Assembly: GCF_008973485.1 (NCBI RefSeq)
Contig: NZ_CP031223.1
Span: 2,728,001-2,792,000, forward strand
From: Psychrobacillus glaciei
GTDB taxonomy: Bacteria; Bacillota; Bacilli; Bacillales_A; Planococcaceae
DNA length: 64,000 nucleotides
Direction: 5' to 3'
The notes under the pieces are model-generated. The model was not told where the DNA came from, ran no database searches, and saw only the letters and a list, made by a program, of their open reading frames with translations. Shown one piece after another: positions 55,999-64,000 of this stretch (positions within the stretch are counted from its first letter, which is position 1; every line of letters begins with the position of its first letter). The position numbers were made by a program, and so were the translations under genes.

Positions 55999-57637
55999 CA
56001 TAGCCGTGTACTTAAGAAGAATAGTAAGTTTCAAATTATATGTTTTTACTATTTTTCGAGAAATTTAATGTTGCAAATGAGTGTTTTGAGGTTAGAATAA
56101 GATATGTTCTAAAAAAAGAACATAACAAATAAACCCAAAATAAAGCAGTTTCCAACTACCTTTAATTTGGATTTTTTGTGAATTTAATCAAACAAATAGA
56201 GTGTGTGGTTCTGGCTTTGTCGATTTTAAGTTGAATTTTTCTGTGGTAGGAATAAGACTCTTAAAGAACAAACTCCAGCTTCGTGCACTTTTTTTGCTTT
56301 CTAAAACGAGTCGGTTTATCATTCTAGAAATCATACGGATCGTTAAATCTTCACTAATAAATTTATTTAATGTTTTCCAAACTACCTTTCGAATAAAACC
56401 TGTGGTTATCATGCTTAACAGCATGACAATACATTGGCAATATACGTGGCATAACCAACGTTCCATTTTCATGTCTTTTATTTGATGGATTTTCAAATGG
56501 GATTTCCATGTTTTAAAACGAAGTTCAATCTGCCATCGAACACGATATAACTGAGTTATTTTTTCAACGGAAATAGTAGGTGGTAAATTAGTTATGTAAA
56601 TAGTTAGTCCAGAAAGTGCAGCTACATTTTCTTTTGGAATAGAGCGGCATTTTTTTTGATAACTTCTAATTCTTTTGTTTATATTTTTTGCTTCTTGCAC
56701 TTCATCATGGCGATAAATAACACAACGTGTGGGCATTTTTTTATGTCTTCCCACATAAATTTGATTCCACTCTCGATATTGTCCCCTAGGTAATGTTTTT
56801 AATTCTTCTTCCATGTATAAACGCTGATAGCGTTGGTTTTCAATAAAGGAACCATCTTGATGACGAGGTGGATTATCAACCTCTACAAAGAACTGCGAAT
56901 CCATTCTAGCTCTTGAAAGATAAAAGGCTTCAGATTGATGAATTTGTTCAAATAAATCCAAATGATAGTAACCTAAATCCTGCAAGAATAAATCCCCTTT
57001 TTCTAAACTAGCTAGTCGTTCGAATCCTGCGGGACTGTCTGCGGATTTCCCTTCATCTAAATTAAACCAAAGTAATTTCTCACTTAAGTAATCAAATTCA
57101 AATTGAATTTTAGCACCAGCATCTCTCGTTCCTTTATACTCATTTTCATATGATTTAGGGAGTTTAAAGCTTGTACTATCGATAATTCGAATCCGTTTGT
57201 ATGGGGAATCTTTCTTTAATTTCATTTCAGCCAATGGCGCCTGAAGTTGATATTGAAATAGACGGTCAAATAGGGCCTTAAAAAAGTCGACAGCTTCAGT
57301 AGTGAATCGTTTATTTAAACCTGATTTAGTAATATTTATATGATGTTTTTCTAAATCGTGGCATAAATTATTTAATGAGGGCTGAACAAGATTAGCATTT
57401 TGTCGAAAGACAAGTGATAAAAAGTCGGAAGCTGAAAATTGCCGCTCCCGTTTAATAAATCCTGTTTCCTTCGCTAGTTGTTCAATATTTTTAGGTAGAA
57501 AAAGTTGAAAACATTCTTTTAAATATAAATTATGTTGATTGTACATAAAAGCCTCCTCTAAGTTGTCGTTTTAATACTAACTTAAAAGAGGCACTTATTA
57601 TGAAAAATAATTGAATTAGCTTAAGTACACGGCTATG
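55999..57637 (-). mobile_element. IS231-like element of the IS4 family, complete
   Basis: 1639 bp with perfect 18-bp terminal inverted repeats, CATAGCCGTGTACTTAAG (55999-56016) and its complement (57620-57637). The CAT...CTTAAG form is that of IS231 ends. It is flanked by a 10-bp direct repeat AGGTGGCGAC (55989-55998 and 57638-57647), in the 10-12 bp range of IS231. One intact transposase inside. The perfect ends and duplication imply recent insertion. Confidence 0.95.
56188..57546 (-). CDS. IS4-family DDE transposase
   Basis: 452 residues, intact. The IS4 signature Y-x2-R-x3-E-x6-K is present as YRVRWQIELRFKTWK near residue 340, with earlier acidic positions in IRIIDSTSFKLP and FLQDLGYYHL. 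GGAGG is 5 nt before the ATG. No frameshift, so the element is probably active. Confidence 0.95.
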   Translation of the reverse strand: MYNQHNLYLKECFQLFLPKNIEQLAKETGFIKRERQFSASDFLSLVFRQNANLVQPSLNNLCHDLEKHHINITKSGLNKRFTTEAVDFFKALFDRLFQYQLQAPLAEMKLKKDSPYKRIRIIDSTSFKLPKSYENEYKGTRDAGAKIQFEFDYLSEKLLWFNLDEGKSADSPAGFERLASLEKGDLFLQDLGYYHLDLFEQIHQSEAFYLSRARMDSQFFVEVDNPPRHQDGSFIENQRYQRLYMEEELKTLPRGQYREWNQIYVGRHKKMPTRCVIYRHDEVQEAKNINKRIRSYQKKCRSIPKENVAALSGLTIYITNLPPTISVEKITQLYRVRWQIELRFKTWKSHLKIHQIKDMKMERWLCHVYCQCIVMLLSMITTGFIRKVVWKTLNKFISEDLTIRMISRMINRLVLESKKSARSWSLFFKSLIPTTEKFNLKSTKPEPHTLFV

Positions 57638-57835
57638 AGGTGGCGACTCCAGCGGGTGGCCAACAGGATGTTGGTCACGAAGGCGTTGCCACACGATGTG
57701 GCGTTCTTAACCTTTGTTCCTCTGTGAGACAGAGGAGCCATCACAAGCGACGCGAATGCGGCGGTGATGGCTCAAATCGCTCACCCCGCGGAAAGCGTCC
57801 ACCTGAAACGGAAATTAGTGATTCGTTCAACCCCT

Positions 57836-59026
57836 CTATAATCCTGCTAATCTCATCGTATCTCTTGCTATCATTATCTCTTCGTTTGTTGGAATTACAA
57901 GTACTTTTACAGGCGAATGAGGATAATTAATAAAAGTTTCCTTGCCACGTAGTTTATTTAAATCATGATCCAAATAAACGCCCATAAATTGAAGACCACT
58001 TAAAACTTTTTCTCGAATAACTTCGCTATTTTCTCCTATTCCTGCTGTGAAAATAATAGCGTCTACGCCATTCATCCGAGCAGCGTAAGATCCAATATAT
58101 TTATGTATACGATTTGCAAAGACATCGAGTGCTAACTGGGCGCGATCATTTCCCTTGGAAGCTTCTGTTACAATTTCACGCAAATCACTTGAGAATCCAG
58201 AAACACCTAACATTCCAGATTTTTTGTTTAAAATATCTAATACTCCTTCTGCACTTTTCCCCGTCTTTTCCATCAAGTATGGAATAAGAGCTGGATCTAT
58301 ATTCCCAGATCTTGTCCCCATCGTTACTCCTGCAAGAGGTGTAAACCCCATGGAAGTATCGATGGATCTTCCACAATCTATAGCTGCAATACTAGCTCCG
58401 TTTCCTAGATGACAAGATATAAATCTTGTCGTTTCAATTGGCCGGTTTAATAACTCTGCAGCACGGTAAGCAACATACTTATGCGATGTTCCATGAAACC
58501 CATACTTACGAATCCCATATTTCTCATAGTACTTATATGGAATGGAATATAAGTACGAGCTTTCTGGCATCGTTTGATGAAATGCTGTATCAAAAACAGC
58601 TACTGTTGGAATTTCGGGCAATTCTTTTGCAAACTCTCGTATACCTGTAATATTTGCAGGATTATGTAATGGTGCAAGTTCCGAAAGTTTCTCTAATGTT
58701 GTCATTACTTTTTCAGTAATTAATACGGAATCACTATACACTTCCCCACCATGCACAACTCGATGTCCTATTCCTTGAATGTCATTTAAAGTGTTGATAA
58801 CTCCTTTTTCAACTAACTGTTGCATTAATAGTTTTACTGCTTGTGTATGATTGTCCACTTGTTTGATTAGTTGTACTCGTTCATTTTGTGTCGTCATTGT
58901 AAAAATTGGATCGCTTAAACCAATTCGCTCTATTAAGCCTTTTGCAATCACTTTTTCTTCTGGCATTTTCAGTAATTGAAATTTTAAAGACGAACTACCT
59001 GCATTGATCGCTAAAATATTAACCAT
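57836..59026 (-). CDS. ackA: Acetate kinase
   Basis: 396 residues. [10 protein letters not shown], the catalytic [34 protein letters not shown] and [14 protein letters not shown] are intact. Overflow metabolism: acetyl phosphate and ADP to acetate and ATP. The repeat family A arm lies just beyond its stop. Confidence 0.98.
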   Translation of the reverse strand: MVNILAINAGSSSLKFQLLKMPEEKVIAKGLIERIGLSDPIFTMTTQNERVQLIKQVDNHTQAVKLLMQQLVEKGVINTLNDIQGIGHRVVHGGEVYSDSVLITEKVMTTLEKLSELAPLHNPANITGIREFAKELPEIPTVAVFDTAFHQTMPESSYLYSIPYKYYEKYGIRKYGFHGTSHKYVAYRAAELLNRPIETTRFISCHLGNGASIAAIDCGRSIDTSMGFTPLAGVTMGTRSGNIDPALIPYLMEKTGKSAEGVLDILNKKSGMLGVSGFSSDLREIVTEASKGNDRAQLALDVFANRIHKYIGSYAARMNGVDAIIFTAGIGENSEVIREKVLSGLQFMGVYLDHDLNKLRGKETFINYPHSPVKVLVIPTNEEIMIARDTMRLAGL

Positions 59027-59091
59027 TAAAAAACGCCCCTTCTTTGAACAAGTAGTTTAATTGTACTGTTCAGAGTAGAGGCGAGCAACTA

Positions 59092-60021
59092 TCATTTAGA
59101 ATTTTCTTCTTGCCATATATCGATTTTTTTAAAGAACAGTTCCATCGCTTCTTTATTCGACATATTTGGAACTTTTGCTAGTAGTATTTCTCTTGGAGCT
59201 CTTAAATCCTCGCTTTTCTTTTGAAGAATGAGTAAACTCTTTTCCTGTCCTTTTGTTTTGAAAATAGTAGATGGAAACTGAATAACTGCTAGAATCCAGC
59301 CATTTTGTTTTAAAAATTTATGAAGGTTTGGAGCTTGTTTGGATTCAAAAATAGTGTCTGGTACTAAAAAGTATAAATATCCACCTGGTTTTACATGCTT
59401 CATTGATTGTTCGATAAACAAATGATGTGCATAAGACATTTCATCTTCACTTTGAAGGAAATAATCACTTGCAGTTTCAGCATCTGGATAATAACCAACA
59501 GGCAAATCACTTACAACAATATCAGCAGGATCGATTAATAAAGGCTTTAAAGCATCTTGTCTAAATAACTGAATATCACAAGTTAGTAATTCCCCCGTTT
59601 GGGCTGCTAACTGGATTAATAAGTCATCTATTTCAACTCCAAAAGCATGATTCTCAGACGGTAATGAATTCATAATCGTATAAAGTAAATTACCTGTTCC
59701 TAGAGCTGGGTCTAAAATTGCCAGTTCTTTTTTGTCTTTCGTCATTTCCTTCACAAAATAGGATACCAATAAGCCAATTGCATCAGGAGTCATTTGATGG
59801 TTTACTTGGACTGACTTTTTCATCCCTTTTAGAATTGCAAGTTGAACCGCTTTTCTAATCTGCTCTTTAGTAAGATTTGTCACTAATGGTGTTTTTTTAT
59901 CTGTAATCCATAATTCAAGTGCGTAAATCACACCTTCTATATACGTCACAGACTCCTGTTCTTCTATAAAACTACTTTCTTGATCAATAAACGTAAAAAC
60001 TTTTTCGACATTTGTATGCAT
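59092..60021 (-). CDS. ytxK: YtxK, N6-methyltransferase-fold protein
   Basis: 309 residues. AdoMet-binding motif I is DPALGTGNLLYTI and the fold follows class I DNA adenine methylases, but the catalytic NPPY position reads SDLPVGYYP. That substitution also occurs, as I recall, in B. subtilis YtxK, so base methylation activity is doubtful. Upstream of ackA on the same strand, as in B. subtilis. Confidence 0.88.
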   Translation of the reverse strand: MHTNVEKVFTFIDQESSFIEEQESVTYIEGVIYALELWITDKKTPLVTNLTKEQIRKAVQLAILKGMKKSVQVNHQMTPDAIGLLVSYFVKEMTKDKKELAILDPALGTGNLLYTIMNSLPSENHAFGVEIDDLLIQLAAQTGELLTCDIQLFRQDALKPLLIDPADIVVSDLPVGYYPDAETASDYFLQSEDEMSYAHHLFIEQSMKHVKPGGYLYFLVPDTIFESKQAPNLHKFLKQNGWILAVIQFPSTIFKTKGQEKSLLILQKKSEDLRAPREILLAKVPNMSNKEAMELFFKKIDIWQEENSK

Positions 60022-60039
60022 ATTTATCCCTCAAATTAA

Positions 60040-60066
60040 AACCCACTCTTAACTAGAGTGGGTTAG
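60040..60066 (-). terminator. Terminator after tpx
   Basis: AACCCACTCT pairs with AGAGTGGGTT, followed by TTTAATTTG on the minus strand. Confidence 0.85.
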
Positions 60067-60075
60067 ATTGTTTTA

Positions 60076-60582
60076 TTAGTTAGTTAACGCTTTTACTGCA
60101 TCTAATGCTTTTTCATAGTCTGGGTGATCCGTTCCTTCGCTCACATATTCAGCGTAAGTAACAACATCATTTTTATCGACTACGAATACAGCACGAGCTA
60201 ACAAACGTAATTCTTGCATCACCACTCCAAATGCTTCTCCGAAAGAAAGGTCGCGGTGATCCGATAAAGTCTGAATTGCATCTGCGGCATTAGCTCCACA
60301 CCAACGCTTTTGTGCAAAAGGTAAGTCTACAGATATGGTTAATATTACCACATCATCACCTAAACTCGCAGCACTTTGATTGAATTTATTTGTTTGTGTA
60401 GAACAAACGCCTGTATCTAGGGAAGGTACTACACTGATTAAACGAACTTTACCAGCTGAATCTTGAAGTGTTACGGCTGATAAATCATTTGCAAGCACTG
60501 TAAAGTTTGGTGCTTTTTCTCCAACTACTACTTCTTTTCCAACTAATGTTATTGGATTATTTTTAAATGTTACTTGAGCCAT
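60076..60582 (-). CDS. tpx: Thiol peroxidase (atypical 2-Cys peroxiredoxin)
   Basis: 168 residues. Peroxidatic Cys in [15 protein letters not shown], resolving Cys in KRWCGANA, about 35 residues apart as in Tpx. Removes peroxides with thioredoxin in the cytoplasm. Confidence 0.97.
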   Translation of the reverse strand: MAQVTFKNNPITLVGKEVVVGEKAPNFTVLANDLSAVTLQDSAGKVRLISVVPSLDTGVCSTQTNKFNQSAASLGDDVVILTISVDLPFAQKRWCGANAADAIQTLSDHRDLSFGEAFGVVMQELRLLARAVFVVDKNDVVTYAEYVSEGTDHPDYEKALDAVKALTN

Positions 60583-60617
60583 AATATGTAGCCTCCTTTT
60601 TCATTATGTTCATCTTA

Positions 60618-61196
60618 CTAGAATATGTTCTGCTCTTGCAACTCTTTTGACACGGAAGTATGTTTGTAAGCACCTATTTCCTTTTTATCGTAAACGGCTT
60701 CATGCACAACTAAAGTATCTGCGATCATATCATGGATAGCCTGATTTTTCGGTGTAAACGCTATAACAAGATAGGGAATATTAAGCGGAAGGACAGAAAT
60801 CAGACGACCAATCCACTCTCTAAATAGAATTGTACTCCAAGTAAGTTTATCATCATTCTTTGAAATAACTAGAATACCAAAAATCATCTTTCCTACCGTT
60901 TGATTGAAGAATTTCGTCATCAATACAAAATATGCGTAAAAAAGAAAGGATGTTATTAATGTAAATGGTGCATACCAGGTAGGGTCGTTTATCTCTAATG
61001 AAAACAAACGGAAAATGGGTTTAATTAATAACATTCCAATAGAGGATAAGATTAATATATCCGAAAAATATGCCCAAAATCTTATCCAAAAACCAGCAGA
61101 TTTCCGTTCAAATTCAGTAGTTTTTTCGCTGATTTGCTGGGTTATCGATTCATTCGCTTGCACATTATTTTCTTCCATCTGTACAAATTCACTCAT
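60618..61196 (-). CDS. yteJ: RDD-family membrane protein
   Basis: 192 residues. A soluble Glu/Gln-rich N-terminus (about 35 residues), then RDD-domain helices (FWIRFWAYFSDILILSSIGM) with QTVGKMIFGILV and QAIHDMIADTLVV. The ATG at 61196 is better spaced from AAGGAGG than the one at 61199. It follows sppA by 10-13 nt, as in B. subtilis yteJ-sppA. Confidence 0.9.
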   Translation of the reverse strand: MSEFVQMEENNVQANESITQQISEKTTEFERKSAGFWIRFWAYFSDILILSSIGMLLIKPIFRLFSLEINDPTWYAPFTLITSFLFYAYFVLMTKFFNQTVGKMIFGILVISKNDDKLTWSTILFREWIGRLISVLPLNIPYLVIAFTPKNQAIHDMIADTLVVHEAVYDKKEIGAYKHTSVSKELQEQNIF

Positions 61197-61208
61197 CATT
61201 TCGCCTCC

Positions 61209-62222
61209 TTATCTGTCACCATATAAATACATCATTCGTGGTGCACTATTATCTGCTATAAGTTTTCCGATTAATTTTGATTCCATATCTAACCCTAAGA
61301 AAGATTGTGCTTTTAGAGCAAATAGGGAAGAAAGACTTTGAGAGTAGCCATATTCAATTACTTCCGCATCTTCTAATTTTTGATCTTTCTTAATCGCTTG
61401 AATAACATCCTCCAAATAACCAACATCATCTGCCAGGCCTGCTTCAACTGCTTGTCGACCACTCATAATTCGACCATCTGCAACTTTCTTCACTTCTGCT
61501 ACAGTCATATGACGACCTTGAGCGACGATTTCAACAAAATCCTCATATGATTCGTTTAACATAACTTGTAACATATTTCTCTCTTCATCTGTCATTTCTC
61601 TTGTTGGACTCATAATATCTTTATAAGGACCGGATTTTATCGTAACAAACTCTACGCCATATTTTTCTGCTAGTTTACCATAATTAATGCTATGCATGAT
61701 CACACCGATAGAACCTGTAATCGTTTCTTTATTGACAAAGATTTTATCCGCAGGTGCCGATATGTAGTAACCACCTGATGCTGCCATACTTCCCATCGAA
61801 ACGTAAATTGGTTTTGCAGTGTCATCTTGAATCTCTTTAATTTTTTTATAGATTTGAGCGGATTCGACAACTCCTCCACCAGGGGAATTCACTTGCAACA
61901 CAATTGCTTTTACAGAATCATCTTGTTTTACTTGATCTAATTGTTGCAAAAAGAATTGGTGATTGTAACTTTCTGTTCCAAAAATGGAAGATGCACTACC
62001 CGTATCCTGAATAGTTCCATCGACTGTTAATACAGCTACCCGGTTGTCTATATCTCCTTCTTCTAATACAGTTTCATAAAAATCAGAATTAGATATAGAT
62101 GCAAATTCATCCATTAAAGATGTCCAGTCCGTTGAAAATACAGTTGATAAAGTGTTTACAAAGATTGATATTACTAATAATATGGATGCTCCTAAAATGG
62201 CAAACCAACGTTTCATATTCAT
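61209..62222 (-). CDS. sppA: Signal peptide peptidase SppA
   Basis: 337 residues. N-terminal membrane anchor (5-25), then the S49 protease domain with the catalytic Ser in SMAASGGYYIS and catalytic Lys following TGSIGVIMHSINYGKLAEKY (the Lys-Ser dyad). Degrades leftover signal peptides at the membrane and, in B. subtilis, contributes to lantibiotic resistance. AGGAGG upstream. Confidence 0.95.
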   Translation of the reverse strand: MNMKRWFAILGASILLVISIFVNTLSTVFSTDWTSLMDEFASISNSDFYETVLEEGDIDNRVAVLTVDGTIQDTGSASSIFGTESYNHQFFLQQLDQVKQDDSVKAIVLQVNSPGGGVVESAQIYKKIKEIQDDTAKPIYVSMGSMAASGGYYISAPADKIFVNKETITGSIGVIMHSINYGKLAEKYGVEFVTIKSGPYKDIMSPTREMTDEERNMLQVMLNESYEDFVEIVAQGRHMTVAEVKKVADGRIMSGRQAVEAGLADDVGYLEDVIQAIKKDQKLEDAEVIEYGYSQSLSSLFALKAQSFLGLDMESKLIGKLIADNSAPRMMYLYGDR

Positions 62223-62358
62223 ATTGGTGCTCCTCCTTTTGTTCTCCTCTTAACATACGAAAAGAATTCCTAAACGTTTCATAAAATGGTAAAATAAATA
62301 TAGAAAAGCGCACGGCACTGTAGCTATCTCTCATTCTAATTTGAAAGGAGAATGCAAG

Positions 62359-63159
62359 ATGAACTCCCGAAATGCAATATATCTTTATACTAAGAATGAC
62401 ATAGAATCCTTACAAAAAAAAGACGTTTTAGCGAAAGTCATAAACCAATATGGCTTTCAAGTTGTTGAAAACGATATCGAGGCTTCTATAATTGTGAGTA
62501 TTGGTTCAGATGGTACTTTTTTGCAAGCGGTTCGTAAGACTGGATTCCGCGAAGATTGTCTATATGCCGGTATCTCAACAACAGGCACATTAGGTATGTA
62601 TTGTGACTTTTTAATAGAAGATATGGAAGCAATGGCGGAAGCTGTGTTACAGAATGAAATGGAAGTTCGTAAATACCCTTTACTGGAATTATCGGTCAAT
62701 CATCATCCTAAATTTTATTGCTTAAATGAGTTCACTATACGTTCTAATATCATCAAAACTTTTGTATTGGACATAATAATTGACCACAAACTTTTTGAGA
62801 CGTTTAGAGGCGACGGAATAGTTATTTCGACTCCGACTGGAAGTTCTGCTTACAATAAGTCGCTTAACGGGGCAATAGTAGACCCACTACTTCCTTGTAT
62901 TCAAGTAACAGAGATTGCTTCCATGAATAATAATGAATATAGAACACTTGGTTCTCCCTTCATTCTGAGTGGTAGTAGGTCGCTTGAACTTAAATTACAT
63001 AAAGACTGGAATGACTATCCGTCCATGAGCACCGACAACGAGGCTTTAAGTATACAACATGTGGAGACCGTGTCTATCGCATTAAGTAATCAAGTGGTGA
63101 AAACAGTGAAATTAAAAAATAATAGTTACTGGGAAAAGGTAAAACGATCCTTTTTATAA
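62359..63159 (+). CDS. nadK2: NAD kinase 2
   Basis: 266 residues, matching YtdI of B. subtilis (267). GSDGTFLQA is the GGDGT-type motif and CLNEFTIR the NE motif, with TPTGSSAYNKSLNGA. Phosphorylates NAD to NADP. ATG at 62359 with AAGGAG 8 nt before; the TTG six codons earlier overlaps that site. Confidence 0.96.
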   Translation: MNSRNAIYLYTKNDIESLQKKDVLAKVINQYGFQVVENDIEASIIVSIGSDGTFLQAVRKTGFREDCLYAGISTTGTLGMYCDFLIEDMEAMAEAVLQNEMEVRKYPLLELSVNHHPKFYCLNEFTIRSNIIKTFVLDIIIDHKLFETFRGDGIVISTPTGSSAYNKSLNGAIVDPLLPCIQVTEIASMNNNEYRTLGSPFILSGSRSLELKLHKDWNDYPSMSTDNEALSIQHVETVSIALSNQVVKTVKLKNNSYWEKVKRSFL

Positions 63160-63191
63160 AAAACAGGTAGACATAGCGCTACCTGTTTTTT
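63158..63191. terminator. Bidirectional terminator between nadK2 and rarD
   Basis: AACAGGTAG pairs with CTACCTGTT, with A and T runs on the two sides. Confidence 0.9.
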
Positions 63192-64000
63192 CTTACTTCT
63201 ACAATTTTAGAAATAGTAAATAAGATTAATGCTGCCCAAATAAATGAAAATGAGATAAATTCAATTTTGCTAAACTTTTCATGATAAACAAAGATGCCAA
63301 CTAGGAGCATAATAGTTGGAGCAAAATATTGAATAAAGCCAGACATATAAAGTGGCATTGTTTTCGTTCCTTTTGCAAACATCACAAGTGGTACCGCGGT
63401 TGCTACACCAGTTAAGGCTAGTAAAATCATGGTACTAGCATTTGATTGAAAGAAAACCGCTTGATCCGTCACTAATAAATATCCAAAATAAATAAGTGCT
63501 ACTGGAAAAACAAACATTGTTTCTATTGTTAAGCCTCTTAATGGATCAATTGTTAAACTTTTTTTAATAAAGCCATAAAAAGCAAATGTCAAAGCTAGTG
63601 TAACAGCAATCCATGGAATTTCTCCATATGAAACTGTTAAGATAGTAACCCCAGCTGCTGCAATTGCTACAGAAAGTTGTTGAGCCCTTGATAGTTTTTC
63701 TTTTAAAAAGATAATGCCTAAAAGTACAGATATTAATGGGTTTATGTAATATCCTAAACTCGATTGTACTATATACCCTGCATTTACTGCATATATGTAA
63801 GTAAACCAATTTCCAGTTACTAAGTACGAAGCAAGTACGAGACTCCAAAAAGCCTTTTTATTCTTCCAAAGCTCCTTTAAATCACTTATCAACGTCTTAA
63901 AATTTTTGCTTAAGATAACTACGAAAAATGTAAAAATAAATGACCAAATCACTCGACTCGCAAGTATTTCATCACTTGAAACATTAACTAGTAGCTTCCA
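63179..64000 (-). CDS. rarD: RarD-type EamA permease (5' end outside the window)
   Basis: At least 273 residues visible with ten-helix DMT organisation. The frame continues to the window edge with WKLLVNVSSDEILASRVIWS, the typical RarD N-terminal region, so the first about 20 residues are missing. NWFTYIYAVNAGYIVQSSLG and SLGYYINPLISVLLG are characteristic. The substrate is unknown in Bacilli. Confidence 0.92.
   Translation of the reverse strand, partial: WKLLVNVSSDEILASRVIWSFIFTFFVVILSKNFKTLISDLKELWKNKKAFWSLVLASYLVTGNWFTYIYAVNAGYIVQSSLGYYINPLISVLLGIIFLKEKLSRAQQLSVAIAAAGVTILTVSYGEIPWIAVTLALTFAFYGFIKKSLTIDPLRGLTIETMFVFPVALIYFGYLLVTDQAVFFQSNASTMILLALTGVATAVPLVMFAKGTKTMPLYMSGFIQYFAPTIMLLVGIFVYHEKFSKIEFISFSFIWAALILFTISKIVEVRKNR

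Larger units (their letters stand above)
55975..57830 (+). repeat. Family A arm split by an insertion sequence
   Basis: Left remnant 55975-55998 (GGAGCGACAGGTGGCGAC) and right part 57638-57815 (AGGTGGCGACTCC ... GGAAAGCGTCCACCTGAAACGGAAA), separated by the IS. Joined, they give one complete arm like the right arm of locus 1, with the internal hairpin GAGCCATCAC ... GTGATGGCTC. Confidence 0.85.

Noticed and set aside
55999-57637. Larger composite transposon or genomic island around the IS
   Set aside because: Only one IS copy is present, flanked by a matching 10-bp duplication and by syntenic housekeeping genes.

Overview
The window is a low-GC Bacillales chromosome segment from an endospore former: it carries sspI, the dnaB/dnaI helicase-loading pair, T-box leaders, PhoPR and a gene order (pheT-pheS, infC-rpmI-rplT-ysdA, thrS-dnaI-dnaB-nrdR-speD-gapB-coaE-mutM-polA, phoPR-mdh-icd-citZ, pyk-pfkA-accA-accD-dnaE-nrnA, ackA-ytxK-tpx-sppA) collinear with the Bacillus subtilis ysgA-ytxK part of the chromosome. 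HflK/HflC between polA and phoR, a FadR-type GntR regulator between accD and dnaE, and an Aslfm-like ATP-grasp ligase (D-aspartate ligase family, expected where peptidoglycan has Lys-D-Asp bridges) point to the Planococcaceae/Caryophanaceae (Psychrobacillus, Lysinibacillus, Sporosarcina type). That placement is inference. Nearly all genes are on the minus strand.

Layout. 1-5.8 kb: pheST behind a T-box, a 23S/tRNA methyltransferase and sspI. 5.8-12 kb: an XRE regulator with a membrane protein, glcD, argF with an ARG box, ysdC, an all-alpha dUTPase, ysdB and ysdA. 12-16 kb: rplT, rpmI and infC (AUU start, L20-type leader), then thrS with its T-box. 15.8-24.7 kb: replication, repair and metabolism (dnaI, dnaB, nrdR, speD, gapB, coaE, mutM, polA). 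24.8-31 kb: hflKC, the ATP-grasp ligase in the phoPR operon, and a MaoC-fold protein. 31.8-41.6 kb: central carbon and fatty acid supply (mdh, icd, citZ, ytvI, fxsA, pyk, pfkA, accA, accD). 41.6-55.7 kb: GntR regulator, dnaE, nrnA, ytpI, ytoI, ytkL, an M24 peptidase, two crcB genes, ald, a universal stress protein and a small orphan. 56-64 kb: an IS231-like element, ackA, ytxK, tpx, yteJ, sppA, nadK2 and the 3' part of rarD.

The genes are ordinary housekeeping; the unusual content is between them. Two families of structured, non-coding dispersed repeats occupy most of the long intergenic gaps. Family A has GC-rich arms of about 150-250 bp, usually as an inverted pair around an AT-rich centre. 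Two of the three paired loci (42432-43299 and 51272-52074) are bounded by a shared 17-18 bp terminal inverted repeat containing GTCTGTTGATTAAC (one change in one end). One copy interrupts a family B repeat. Another has its terminal repeat forming the last codons and stop of dnaE. Stems inside the arms show compensatory base changes between copies. Family B is about 300 bp with conserved hairpins and usually starts just after a stop codon. An intact IS231-like transposon has landed inside a family A arm with a 10-bp target duplication. A 53-bp near-perfect palindrome lies upstream of hflK. These repeats are the best candidates here for something under-described.
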